IMG/VR virus record: IMGVR_UViG_3300027971_002024 | Coordinates: 1 to 40,096 of that record | DNA length: 40,096 bases | DNA from: a virus | Reading direction: 5' to 3' (one strand) | Shown: piece after piece, positions 1-8,320 of the stretch | Position numbering within the stretch: position 1 is the stretch's first letter | How the letters are laid out: each line of letters starts with the position of its first letter | The notes under the pieces: model-generated | The model's input: the letters and a program-made list of their open reading frames with translations, nothing else | The model's database searches: none | Told to the model about the DNA's origin: nothing | Made by a program: the position numbers and the translations under genes

Positions 1-1616
1 CCACTTGCCGTTGCATAAGCATCCATCCTTGACAAACGAACCGAAGACAAGCCACTAGGCAATGGCTGATCCACTGTAATTTGAGTGAGTCCAGAGTTAA
101 TTGCAACCACGTGGGTGTCATAAACTGCAGTGCCATCCACTTTCACTCGTCGTCCAGTCAAGTAATCAAGAGAGCCAGTGAGTTCTTGACTAATGTCGGG
201 AAACGTGCCAGAAGCAATGGCAAAAGTGGTGCTATTGACAATGGACACTGGATAAGTGGTGCTGAATCCTCTTGATAGAACCGTACCAGGGCCATAGCCA
301 TATTGAATTGAATTTGGCAGCGATGGATTGGCAAAGATAAGGTCAAAACGAGTTGGCACTGAAGAATATGCTGACAGTCCAACGGGATAGACGGCCTTTT
401 GATTTGGCACCCCATTGATATTTGCCTTCACATTGAAGCCTATCAAGCTCCTACTATTTTCATCGACAGGCTTGGCACCTTCTAATGCAGCACTACCAAG
501 TAAAACTGTTCCTTTATCTCCACCATCAATGTAAACACTACTTCCGTAAAGATTGATAAATGCTGCCTGCTTGGTCCCTGCAGAAGTGCTAACACTAGTG
601 AACATCTTCAAATAGGGACTCTTCAGGCTTGGTTGCGTGAATTGGTTCTCAGCGAGAACATAATGCAGGCTCACCCATCTTGCATCACCATTGCCATCAG
701 GAACATAAGCCAAGAACTTTGCACCAACAGCCCCGTACCAGCTAAATTCAATCTTGAACATTGTCACGCGAGACAAGTCAAGGTTCCAGCCAGTGCGCCC
801 TTCATTCACCAGCACCTTATCACCATTCCAATAATCACGAGGCACCTTGAGAGTACCAAGGCCAGGAGATGTGCGAACAATGTACAAATCAGTGCCGCGC
901 TCTAATTGAAAATAATATCCGTCACCATAACTATTCCTACAGCCCCATTGAATTACTTCTCCACTATGCTGGCTGTCCGTGGACATTCTCACGCCCATCG
1001 TGAAGCCAGTTACTCTGCCTGGTTGATAGCGGAATGCACGTAAGCTTTCCCAATAGCCAGATTGCACTCCATTGGTATAACCACCTGGATACCAGCCACG
1101 ATTGTTATCAAAAAGATAAGTGAAGCTTTTGGGCTTAGGAAAAACGTAAAGCCGAAGAGCGCTTTCACTAGGCAAATGGTCAGCATAGTAACCATAAGCC
1201 CCATCAAAATTATAATCTGATGGGTCATAGCCATACGTATAACCAACAGCGCCATACCATTCCTTCGTATTCACTCCATAGACATTAACAGTATCAAATA
1301 GGACAAGGGCCACTTCCTGCCTTTGAATGCCCAATAGACTTAGTTCAACTTCGCTTTGAGTTGTGTTTGTAATTACGATGGGAGTGGGATAGTCCAAGTC
1401 GTCCGACATAACGATTGGAGTGCAAGATCCACTGCTTGAAAGAATAATGGTTTCTACGCTATCTCCCGTGAGCGATTCTCCAGTGATGTTGTCATAAAGA
1501 GACGTGCCTGTTTGATAGTCAAGCAGTTCACTATTGGCAGATTGTGTGCCAGCACCAGTTGCAGTTTCGTCAATTTGATAATAGTTTGGAATGCTGTCCT
1601 TATAGGAGCTTGCCAT
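1..1616 (-). CDS. Tail fibre-like structural protein, C-terminus cut by window edge
   Basis: Reading the minus strand from the ATG at 1616 gives an open frame with no stop to base 1, about 538 residues, so the 3' end lies outside the window. It is a paralogue of the next gene upstream (1628-3370). Both contain SLLGI.R.EVAL near residue 110, then YQPGRV, VTMFK.E.SWYGAVG, FLAYVPD and YIDGGDKGT in the same order. The N-terminal 90 residues differ from the paralogue. The start codon lies 11 bases after the paralogue's stop, so the two form a tandem pair at the distal end of the tail operon. Position and duplication suggest a distal tail fibre or receptor-contact protein. No enzyme motif is visible. 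Function is inferred from context; the open frame and the paralogy are seen directly. Confidence 0.85.
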   Translation of the reverse strand, partial: MASSYKDSIPNYYQIDETATGAGTQSANSELLDYQTGTSLYDNITGESLTGDSVETIILSSSGSCTPIVMSDDLDYPTPIVITNTTQSEVELSLLGIQRQEVALVLFDTVNVYGVNTKEWYGAVGYTYGYDPSDYNFDGAYGYYADHLPSESALRLYVFPKPKSFTYLFDNNRGWYPGGYTNGVQSGYWESLRAFRYQPGRVTGFTMGVRMSTDSQHSGEVIQWGCRNSYGDGYYFQLERGTDLYIVRTSPGLGTLKVPRDYWNGDKVLVNEGRTGWNLDLSRVTMFKIEFSWYGAVGAKFLAYVPDGNGDARWVSLHYVLAENQFTQPSLKSPYLKMFTSVSTSAGTKQAAFINLYGSSVYIDGGDKGTVLLGSAALEGAKPVDENSRSLIGFNVKANINGVPNQKAVYPVGLSAYSSVPTRFDLIFANPSLPNSIQYGYGPGTVLSRGFSTTYPVSIVNSTTFAIASGTFPDISQELTGSLDYLTGRRVKVDGTAVYDTHVVAINSGLTQITVDQPLPSGLSSVRLSRMDAYATAS

Positions 1617-1627
1617 GATTTATTCCT

Positions 1628-3370
1628 TTACACCTGTTCTTCCCAAGTAAGCGATCCACTCATGTTGGTAGTACCAGATGCTGCTTGTGCAAATAAGTAT
1701 AGTGTGTCCCCGGAAGTGGCAGTCAATGGGTAGGAGAGGTAGTCTTTGTTGTAACCAAAGTAAGGAGCAAGATCAAGGTCAACGCCACCGGCAGACACAA
1801 AGAAAGTTGCCACAGTAGTGCCGCCACTGACTGTAGTCACTCCACTAGTTGTGGTGAATTCAACTGGGCTTAAAGTGGCGACTGTAGCGAAAGTAGGAGT
1901 GGTGGAAACTGAAGTTGGATTTTTAATTAGTTTGACAATTGCTCGATCACTAGAACCAATGCCAAGCCTCGTTGGATAAACTTGCATCCTATTACGGATG
2001 GAATTGATTGTATTTCTTGTTCTAAGGCCAAGCAACATAGTTCCAGTGGTACTTACGGACCTGTCGGCAGTGTTGCTTTGAGAGCGGGCGACAATAGTTC
2101 CTTTATCGCCGCCATCAATGTAATAAGAAGCCCCATATTTGTACAGCGAATTTTCATTGCCACTTGTCGCCTTCTGAACAAGATAGCTGATGGGCAGCGT
2201 TGGATTGCCTAAGCTTGGGCTTGTAAGCTGGTTAGAAGCACGAATATGATGCACTCTCACCCATCGAGCCTCTCCAGAAGTGCTGGAATCAGGAACATAA
2301 GCAAGGAAATGGCCGCCAACGGCGCCATACCAGCTATATTCCATTTTGAACATTGTGACTTTAGAAAAGTCAATATTCCATACACTTTCCTTGGTAATAA
2401 TATCACCTTCGTCAGTTTGAAGAGCAGTGCTGTTTCCAAACGTAACAGTAGGAGAAGACGCAGTGCCTCCAATGGTCACCGTAAAGCTTGAACGCCCAGG
2501 AGTCCTGTCGGAATAATATTGAGTGGCAGTTAAGCCATCTAAACGATCATGACTAAAATATTTACGAGGCACTCGATATTCATAGGTGTAACGATAGTCA
2601 TTGGGAACAGTGAAGAATGCCGCTGCAACAGTCGTTAAGCCGTCAGAAGACGCAATGCCACCAATGCTATTGCCAACACCACGGAGGCTTAAATCGTACA
2701 ATCCTGCATGAATATAAGTGAGTCCTGCTCGCACAATCACCAAGTCAGTACCTGCAGTGCCAATATCACCATCGACGGAATTTGGAAGCCGAATACCACT
2801 TTCATTGCTCTCTAAAGCACTTGTTCTACGTACGCAAAGGAAATTGGATTCCTTATCAGTGGTGGACGTTTGTCCTCCACCTTGCACTTCAACGTAGTAA
2901 CCATCACGCTTATCAAAGGCCCCAAACTTCTTGATGTCAGTGCGATCTGTAGTTGTATTAACCCTGATGCCAAACGTGGCAGCACTAACCCGGCCTGGCT
3001 GATAGCGGAAGAAACGCTTACTTCCCAAGATCTGCCAAGCATTGGTAGTGCTCGTTCCAAGGCTCACCTTCGCAGCGCTTTCCGAAGCCACGTGCGTGGT
3101 TGTACCAGTGCCTTCTGACTGCCATTCCGATGGATTGATGTCGTAGGTGGTGACGTCGGCGAAGATACCCAAGGCAACTTCTGCCCTCGGAATGCCAAGC
3201 AAGCTAAGGCTAACTTCACTAATTTGCTGGTTCGCAACAAACACGGGAACGGCTGATTGGTCTGAAGCAATCACCACAGGAAGGCTACTTGCTGCCGTTT
3301 GCGGGCCAGGAGGAATTGGAGCAGTGCGTCCTACCGTGACAATTGCAACGCCTTCTTTCAGGTCAGCCAT
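1628..3370 (-). CDS. Tail fibre-like structural protein, paralogue of neighbour
   Basis: A 580-residue protein. Near residues 28-43 it carries SLPVVIASDQSAVPV, a stretch common in phage tail-tip and fibre proteins. After about residue 50 it follows the same block order as the partial gene at 1-1616: SLLGI.R.EVAL, YQPGRV, VTMFK.E.SWYGAVG, FLAYVPD and YIDGGDKGT. The C-terminus is rich in Thr, Ser and Gly, as expected for beta-structured fibre domains. No signal peptide, membrane segment or catalytic motif is seen. It follows the small tail genes at 3377-4488, downstream of the J-like tip protein, where lambda-like phages keep side or central fibres. A receptor-binding or fibre role is inferred. 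Confidence 0.85.
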   Translation of the reverse strand: MADLKEGVAIVTVGRTAPIPPGPQTAASSLPVVIASDQSAVPVFVANQQISEVSLSLLGIPRAEVALGIFADVTTYDINPSEWQSEGTGTTTHVASESAAKVSLGTSTTNAWQILGSKRFFRYQPGRVSAATFGIRVNTTTDRTDIKKFGAFDKRDGYYVEVQGGGQTSTTDKESNFLCVRRTSALESNESGIRLPNSVDGDIGTAGTDLVIVRAGLTYIHAGLYDLSLRGVGNSIGGIASSDGLTTVAAAFFTVPNDYRYTYEYRVPRKYFSHDRLDGLTATQYYSDRTPGRSSFTVTIGGTASSPTVTFGNSTALQTDEGDIITKESVWNIDFSKVTMFKMEYSWYGAVGGHFLAYVPDSSTSGEARWVRVHHIRASNQLTSPSLGNPTLPISYLVQKATSGNENSLYKYGASYYIDGGDKGTIVARSQSNTADRSVSTTGTMLLGLRTRNTINSIRNRMQVYPTRLGIGSSDRAIVKLIKNPTSVSTTPTFATVATLSPVEFTTTSGVTTVSGGTTVATFFVSAGGVDLDLAPYFGYNKDYLSYPLTATSGDTLYLFAQAASGTTNMSGSLTWEEQV

Positions 3371-3376
3371 AGTTCC

Positions 3377-4081
3377 TCAATTGAAAGTTGTAAACGTAGA
3401 TCCGACGAAAACAGTACCAGCGGCCACCGTATCTTGCTTTAGTCTATAAACAGTTCCACCAAGGGCTGCGTTCGTAAGACCAGAAAGCGTTGGCAGGGTA
3501 AAGGAATAAGGAGCAACGTAAGAAATATTGGTTAAGCCAGAATAAGTTGGACCAGTGCCAGCATAGTTAATTGACGATTGTCCAGTGTTGGCAAAGGCAA
3601 TTTCTTCGGTGGCACCAAGACCATGGCTAGTTTGTGTGACAAAAGAGCCAGCATTCACGCTCACCACGGAAGCAGTAGCTTCCAAGGTTTTAATGCGAAC
3701 ATCCCAGATGATGGGAGACGATGCAAGAGTGTCTTCTTTATTTTCAGAAGAATAAGCACTGGGGAAGAAAACTTGGCTGATGTTTGATGCCCCAATTGCC
3801 AAGGCAGCATCCCATACTGCTGCAGTTTGAGCCGCAGAAAGCCAAAGTCTCACTCGCCCATTTCGCAATGCTTCCAGCTCCTGCACATTAAAGGCAGTGA
3901 TCTGCTCGACTCCTCCAGCAGCAGTACGCTTCCAGATGCTGGCATTCACTTGGGCAGTGCTTAAATCAATGGGCAGTCCATCTTCATCTTGCAGAAGCAA
4001 ACCAACTCCATCGAAGAAATCTCTACGCAAAATATAGAGATCAATAACTGGACTGAGAGATGTATAAAGAAAACTGCTCAT
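3377..4081 (-). CDS. Tail-tip associated structural protein, unknown function
   Basis: A 234-residue protein. Its first 130 residues read like a compact beta domain: an early IDLYILRRDFFDGVGLLLQD segment followed by GLPIDLS, the pattern of N-terminal domains of baseplate or fibre-attachment proteins that begin with a strand and a D.DG.PIDLS turn. The second half is rich in Gly, Thr and Ser with SHGLG, which suits a beta-structured fibre shaft or decoration. The start ATG overlaps the stop of the preceding gene by four bases, implying translational coupling. It lies between the J-like tip gene and the large fibre genes, so an adaptor between tip and fibre is plausible. I do not recognise a named family with certainty. 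Confidence 0.75.
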   Translation of the reverse strand: MSSFLYTSLSPVIDLYILRRDFFDGVGLLLQDEDGLPIDLSTAQVNASIWKRTAAGGVEQITAFNVQELEALRNGRVRLWLSAAQTAAVWDAALAIGASNISQVFFPSAYSSENKEDTLASSPIIWDVRIKTLEATASVVSVNAGSFVTQTSHGLGATEEIAFANTGQSSINYAGTGPTYSGLTNISYVAPYSFTLPTLSGLTNAALGGTVYRLKQDTVAAGTVFVGSTFTTFN

Positions 4082-4488
4082 ACCAGCACTTCTCGATAAG
4101 CAAGCAACACCGAATAAGTAGTGGTTCCACTGATCACTGCATTGATTTTCTCGCCAGAGTTGCCTTCAAAAATTCCCAATGGATTGGAAAGCGTGATGTT
4201 TCCATTCGCTCCCAAATGAAAAGGAGGAGTTTTGTCAGTCGTACCACCGCTTTGCAGCTTGACAGTGCAACCAGAAAGGCTTGTAATGGCAAAAGACATC
4301 ACGCGAAGCTTTGATCCACTTACCGCTGCAATCACATCTGCACTACCACTTCCAGTGACAATGGCGCTCTTGAGCGTAGAAGCAATAATGTCATTATTGA
4401 CAATGTAAGGATCGGCATTGGTGCCAGCGCCAGTGGCCTTCACATAGGCAGCATTGCCAATTGCATCAAGTCCGTAAAGATTTGCCAT
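4078..4488 (-). CDS. Small structural protein of the tail-tip cluster
   Basis: A 136-residue protein rich in Ser, Thr, Gly and Ala. Its alternating hydrophobic pattern (LRVMSFAITSLSGCTVKLQS) suggests a beta sandwich. Phage tail modules often encode a protein of this size and composition next to fibre genes, but no named function can be assigned. It ends in a four-base overlap with the next gene and starts one base after the Fn3-like gene ends, so it is part of the same operon. A decoration or fibre-accessory role is inferred from position only. Confidence 0.72.
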   Translation of the reverse strand: MANLYGLDAIGNAAYVKATGAGTNADPYIVNNDIIASTLKSAIVTGSGSADVIAAVSGSKLRVMSFAITSLSGCTVKLQSGGTTDKTPPFHLGANGNITLSNPLGIFEGNSGEKINAVISGTTTYSVLLAYREVLV

Positions 4489-4489
4489 A

Positions 4490-4885
4490 TTAGAAAATCA
4501 AGAAAAGGAAGCGTTGGTTTGGAACAGTAGTGCCATCAGAGTATCGAACAACAGAGCTGGCAGTAAAGTCAAACACCAACGGACTTGCTAGCGATATTAC
4601 GCTGTAGGAATAGGGAGACTTCCTGCCGTTTGTGCCTATAGCGGCAATCCTGATTCTATACGATCCATTGGTCGAATAAACGTCCGAAGGAAACCTAATA
4701 TAGTTTGAGATGGTCGAACCGAGTGTCACCCATTGATTGTCCACAGTATCCAAATAGTCCACTTCAAAGGAAGCTATAAAAGGATTGTTTTGCGGAGGAT
4801 TCCAGCAAACCACTGGACTGATCACATTGAGCACTGAATAGGCGGAATATTGAGGGAAGTCCCAAGTCGCTTCGTTGTAAGCCAT
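4490..4885 (-). CDS. Fibronectin type III-like protein next to tail tip protein
   Basis: A 131-residue protein that looks like one fibronectin type III or Ig-like domain: SPVVCWNPPQNNPFIASFEV followed by YLDTVDNQWVTLG, then YRIRIAAIGTNGRKSPYS, the usual W..P, V.Y and Y.vRV.A.. pattern. Its ATG overlaps the J-like gene's stop as TAATG, so it is probably translated by re-initiation. In lambda-type J proteins such domains lie in the C-terminal half of the same polypeptide; here the J-like protein is short (703 residues) and this domain is separate. It probably binds or extends the tail tip. The domain assignment rests on pattern only. Confidence 0.75.
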   Translation of the reverse strand: MAYNEATWDFPQYSAYSVLNVISPVVCWNPPQNNPFIASFEVDYLDTVDNQWVTLGSTISNYIRFPSDVYSTNGSYRIRIAAIGTNGRKSPYSYSVISLASPLVFDFTASSVVRYSDGTTVPNQRFLFLIF

Positions 4886-6996
4886 TACTTAGACACCTCC
4901 AAGATGATGCTGCCGCCCCTGACGCCAGGAACCACTTGAGGGCCAGCAATCGAAGTACGAGTGAGTCCTAGTGTTGTTGAATTGTCAGTGGTGGTAAATT
5001 TGCTTTCGTCGTACAAAGAAGCCATGATGGTCACAATGCCATTGTCTTCTGTCAATGAAATCACCCTGAATGTTCTCACCCCATCGCCATTCTCTTGCAG
5101 CACCCATGGAGCACCAGTTAAAGGAGCTGAGGACAATGGGGAAGAAAACGAAAGGGCTGTAGTTTCCCCTGGCGCATTGGTAACTGTCCTGCCTTCAATA
5201 GTGCCGCTTGGTGTCATCACTGAAGCCTGATAAGTTAGGCCAGACGCAATGGTGAAAGAAGAGTCAATGGTGATTCCAGAAGCTGAAGCATCAACAACTC
5301 TTCCCCCATAGCGCTTTCCTCCTTTTGCTGGATCAGCAATGCCAATAATTTCTCCAGGCAGAACAAAGAAGCCTTCAGTGAATGTTCTGAAAGTGACGAC
5401 TTCCGTTTCTAATTGGTCCGTGAGCAGCGCCCAGCGCCCCACTCGCTGAGCTTGGCCTTGTGAAGTGGTGCCAAAAGCACGGATTTCTAACTCTCTATAG
5501 CCATAGCGATCAATACCTGCCCTGTCTTCTACATATTCAATCTTTGATTTATATTGATCATTTGGGTCGTTCCAAGAAACTAATGCAACTGTTTTTCTGG
5601 ATTTGCGAGCAGTTCCTTCATAGCTAAAGCAAGGGGCTGTAACATTGCCAGTTTCATCTACTTCCTCGATTGTGTTCGATGGGGAGAAAATCTTCGTAAT
5701 AGGCTTGGGCTTGTCTTGAATGGAGAAAATGGTTCCTTCGCTGAAATACAGCATCCCACGAAAAGAAGCTGCTAGTGCATTCAGCACTTCATAGGCTTCT
5801 CCCCTGTCAGTAATGTAAGCATTAAAGGTTAGGCGTGGCTCTAGACCCCCTTTACCATCGGAAACCAGCTCGTCGCAGTATTGGGCAATGGGATACATCG
5901 AGTATCTATCAACTTGACTTTCATCAATAAACTCCCCTGCCCCGTATCTAGTGTTGGTCAACAAGTCATAAAATACCCACGCAGGATTATTGCTATAAAC
6001 AGTCTGGAATGTTCCATCCCAAATTCCTGAGTAGTCACGGGAAGTGGGATTGTAATTGCTTGGCACTTTAATTTTTATGCCAAGCATATCCGCTCCAATC
6101 TGCGGCACTGCATTAAAGTTTTCCGCTCCAACTTTAATGCCAATTAGCGCAGTGTTTGGGTAGCGAAATGATCTGCTATAAATGCCTACAATGGCCTTCC
6201 AATAGAGATCATTGGACACTGTTGTAGCCGTGGGGTCTTTGGTAATCCGATCAAGAGTGATCACCCAAGGGCCACTGCCTTGCAACTGATATTCATACTC
6301 AAAATCAACTGGTCCCCTAGATTTGCCCTGAATGGTCTTAACTTCATCAATGAAATCGGAACCGCCAACTGGACGGATTTTGACATTGAATTTAACTGAA
6401 TCTCCCTTAACGTCTCCACTGTCTTTATCAATTTGAAACAAAGAGCCAATGCCAACTCTGATTCTTATTTTTGTAAGCAAGTCAGAAAATGTTGTTCGTG
6501 AAATGGCTCCAGTGACATTGGCCAATTTAAGGCCAACTGTTTGCTCTGTTTTTACATCATCAAAACCGGGCATTGGGTCTTGATTTTGTGTGCCAACACG
6601 GTAATCAATGGTAATAGAATCAACGGCCCCGTTTGAACTATTTCTATTCAGTCCAGGGATCGAAGCCGAAATGTTGGAAATCAAATTTCCTTTACCTGCT
6701 GCACTTGCAGGGCTGCCAGTATAAAAACCATTGACGCTAAAATTGAGGCTTCCATCTACATTTTTGATGGGAGTGTTGTCAAGGTAGATTCTTGTTAACG
6801 GATCAACACCATCTTCAAAGCCTTGCACTTCACCTTCAGAAAACACTCCGACAAGAGTGACCTCTGATCTGCTGCGTAGGGATTCTGGGTCTTCCTTAGG
6901 GTTCTTTGCACCTCCACCTCCTTTGCCGCCACCGCCGCCACCAGCGCCAGTGATAACAGCTTTCCAGCCCCCTTCAAGCTCCGTGAGTTCAGGCAT
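4885..6996 (-). CDS. Tail tip / host specificity protein, lambda gpJ-like
   Basis: A 703-residue protein, shorter than lambda J (about 1130 residues). The N-terminus has a flexible Gly/Lys-rich segment (about residues 17-32) followed by SEVTLVGVFSEGEVQGF and DNTPIKN, the usual opening of J-family tip proteins. Residues about 340-420 contain NPAWVFYDLLTNTRYGAG and YCDELV, which are also J-family hallmarks, followed by TFNAYI and AASFRGMLYFSEG. J forms the tail tip and contacts the receptor. The gene starts at the I-like stop (overlap at 6996) and is followed by a separate Fn3-like gene, so the distal domains normally fused to J are encoded apart. The family call is strong; receptor specificity is unknown. 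Confidence 0.93.
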   Translation of the reverse strand: MPELTELEGGWKAVITGAGGGGGGKGGGGAKNPKEDPESLRSRSEVTLVGVFSEGEVQGFEDGVDPLTRIYLDNTPIKNVDGSLNFSVNGFYTGSPASAAGKGNLISNISASIPGLNRNSSNGAVDSITIDYRVGTQNQDPMPGFDDVKTEQTVGLKLANVTGAISRTTFSDLLTKIRIRVGIGSLFQIDKDSGDVKGDSVKFNVKIRPVGGSDFIDEVKTIQGKSRGPVDFEYEYQLQGSGPWVITLDRITKDPTATTVSNDLYWKAIVGIYSRSFRYPNTALIGIKVGAENFNAVPQIGADMLGIKIKVPSNYNPTSRDYSGIWDGTFQTVYSNNPAWVFYDLLTNTRYGAGEFIDESQVDRYSMYPIAQYCDELVSDGKGGLEPRLTFNAYITDRGEAYEVLNALAASFRGMLYFSEGTIFSIQDKPKPITKIFSPSNTIEEVDETGNVTAPCFSYEGTARKSRKTVALVSWNDPNDQYKSKIEYVEDRAGIDRYGYRELEIRAFGTTSQGQAQRVGRWALLTDQLETEVVTFRTFTEGFFVLPGEIIGIADPAKGGKRYGGRVVDASASGITIDSSFTIASGLTYQASVMTPSGTIEGRTVTNAPGETTALSFSSPLSSAPLTGAPWVLQENGDGVRTFRVISLTEDNGIVTIMASLYDESKFTTTDNSTTLGLTRTSIAGPQVVPGVRGGSIILEVSK

Positions 6997-7616
6997 TACG
7001 CTGGCACCTGTTGCGTGGTGATGGCCGAAGAAACAATCAATGGCGAGGCAGCCAGAAACCTTCCGTAAAGAATTGGCACTGGAGTGCCTTGCGTGGTAAG
7101 CTCTGCTGCGCGATCAAAAAGAAAGCTTTCTTTTCTTTCCGTATCAGTTGCGGGGGTTTTCACTGCTGGCGTCAAAAGCGACGCCACGCCAGTCAAGATT
7201 AAGCTGGCACCAATACTGAACAAGACTGAGCTACCTGCAGCAAAACCAGCCCCAGCAGCGTAACCAGCAAACAAAGAGCCAGCAGCGACAGTGCCACCAA
7301 ACGGCACAAAGGCCAGTGCCACAAGAGCCACTCCCACCAGGATCCTGCCGACAGTGCCACTACCACTGACAATGGGAGCAATGATCAGTCGTTCACATCC
7401 CATCAGCACATTTTCGTAATCCATTCCTTCCGGGTTTTCATTAACTAGACGGAATCCAATGCCATTTTCATGGGCAGTGCATAAGTATTGCTTAAACCCT
7501 TCCAGTTGATTACAGAGAGCCGACATCACTGCACGAGGAGAATCTGCAACAAAACGATACTTGCGTCCAAAGCGGCGTCCAAGTTCTCCCAGCAGTTTCA
7601 CTTCAATTAGTGCCAT
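6996..7616 (-). CDS. Tail assembly protein, lambda gpI-like
   Basis: A 206-residue protein. The N-terminal half is a beta-grasp-like region (IEVKLLGELGRRFGRKYRF). It is followed by a Gly/Ala-rich hydrophobic stretch at about residues 88-150 that could span or insert in a membrane (RILVGVALVALAFVPFGG, then FSIGASLILTGVASLLTP). The C-terminus has GTPVPILYGRFLAASPLIVS, typical of I-family tail assembly proteins. The ATG at 7616 overlaps the K-like gene's stop as TGATG; the TTG one codon upstream is a poorer start. The order K-I-J is exactly that of lambda. In lambda, I is needed for tail assembly but its mechanism is not well defined. Confidence 0.9.
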   Translation of the reverse strand: MALIEVKLLGELGRRFGRKYRFVADSPRAVMSALCNQLEGFKQYLCTAHENGIGFRLVNENPEGMDYENVLMGCERLIIAPIVSGSGTVGRILVGVALVALAFVPFGGTVAAGSLFAGYAAGAGFAAGSSVLFSIGASLILTGVASLLTPAVKTPATDTERKESFLFDRAAELTTQGTPVPILYGRFLAASPLIVSSAITTQQVPA

Positions 7617-8320
7617 CAAAGCAGCTCCCGATGTCGCAATAATTTAACAGTGTTTTTCTGCCAGTATCCGCCATAGACATTGGCTTCTGACAGTCTACCT
7701 AGTAAATGCTGGTAGAAAATGTTTTCGCTTGGAGAATGAATAAAGCCCACATGGTTTGGAAAATTTGCCTGTAGCTGCATAAGTAAAACATCTCCCTTCG
7801 CAATGGTCTTTTTATCGTCCATTTCAATGAATCCTTGATTGGCAAAATTTCTTTCAAACATGCACCATTCACTGCTTTGCCATTCAAACTCTTCTCCGCG
7901 ATCAAAGTCATCTAACGCAATGTTAAACTCTCGCCTGTAATAGTCACGACATAAGCCATAACAATCGTAGACTCCATAAATCCATGGCCTTCCTATGTAT
8001 GGAGACATGCCAGTTGGATCCATTTCTTGCCAACTGTTCGCCCCATTGCAATATAAAATCCACGGTAAGTTAGTTTGCTTGCAGGAGGCAATATCATGTC
8101 TGCTAAATTGGTCATTAAAGCCAGGATGAGAATGAAAAACCGCTTCAATTCCAAGCGGCTCAATTCTTGCGTAGTCCCTTGCATCAATGGCAAAGTTTTC
8201 CGATGGGGAAGAATGAATGTTGTTACAAGGCCAGAATTGCCCGCCAGCAATTAGCCCGCAAGTTTCCTCTTTTTCAATACTTTTGGCATGGGCCATCATT
8301 TCTGGCTTAAGTAAGTCCAT
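7616..8320 (-). CDS. Tail assembly peptidase, JAMM plus NlpC/P60, lambda gpK-like
   Basis: A 234-residue two-domain protein. The N-terminal half is a JAB/MPN metallopeptidase: an upstream Glu (E18 or E19, KEETCGLI) and HSHPGFNDQFSRHD, which fits H-x-H-x7-S-x2-D exactly (H63, H65, S73, D76). The C-terminal half is an NlpC/P60 cysteine peptidase: YDCYGLCRDYY with C120 and NHVGFI with H190. This arrangement is diagnostic of lambda K homologues, which act in tail-tip assembly and probably on peptidoglycan during entry. All predicted catalytic residues appear to be present. The ATG at 8320 overlaps the L-like stop; a GTG one codon earlier is less likely. Confidence 0.93.
   Translation of the reverse strand: MDLLKPEMMAHAKSIEKEETCGLIAGGQFWPCNNIHSSPSENFAIDARDYARIEPLGIEAVFHSHPGFNDQFSRHDIASCKQTNLPWILYCNGANSWQEMDPTGMSPYIGRPWIYGVYDCYGLCRDYYRREFNIALDDFDRGEEFEWQSSEWCMFERNFANQGFIEMDDKKTIAKGDVLLMQLQANFPNHVGFIHSPSENIFYQHLLGRLSEANVYGGYWQKNTVKLLRHRELL

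Noticed and set aside
1512-3449. Plus-strand ORFs opposite the fibre genes
   Set aside because: They are shadows of the minus-strand coding frames with no SD, motif or operon context.
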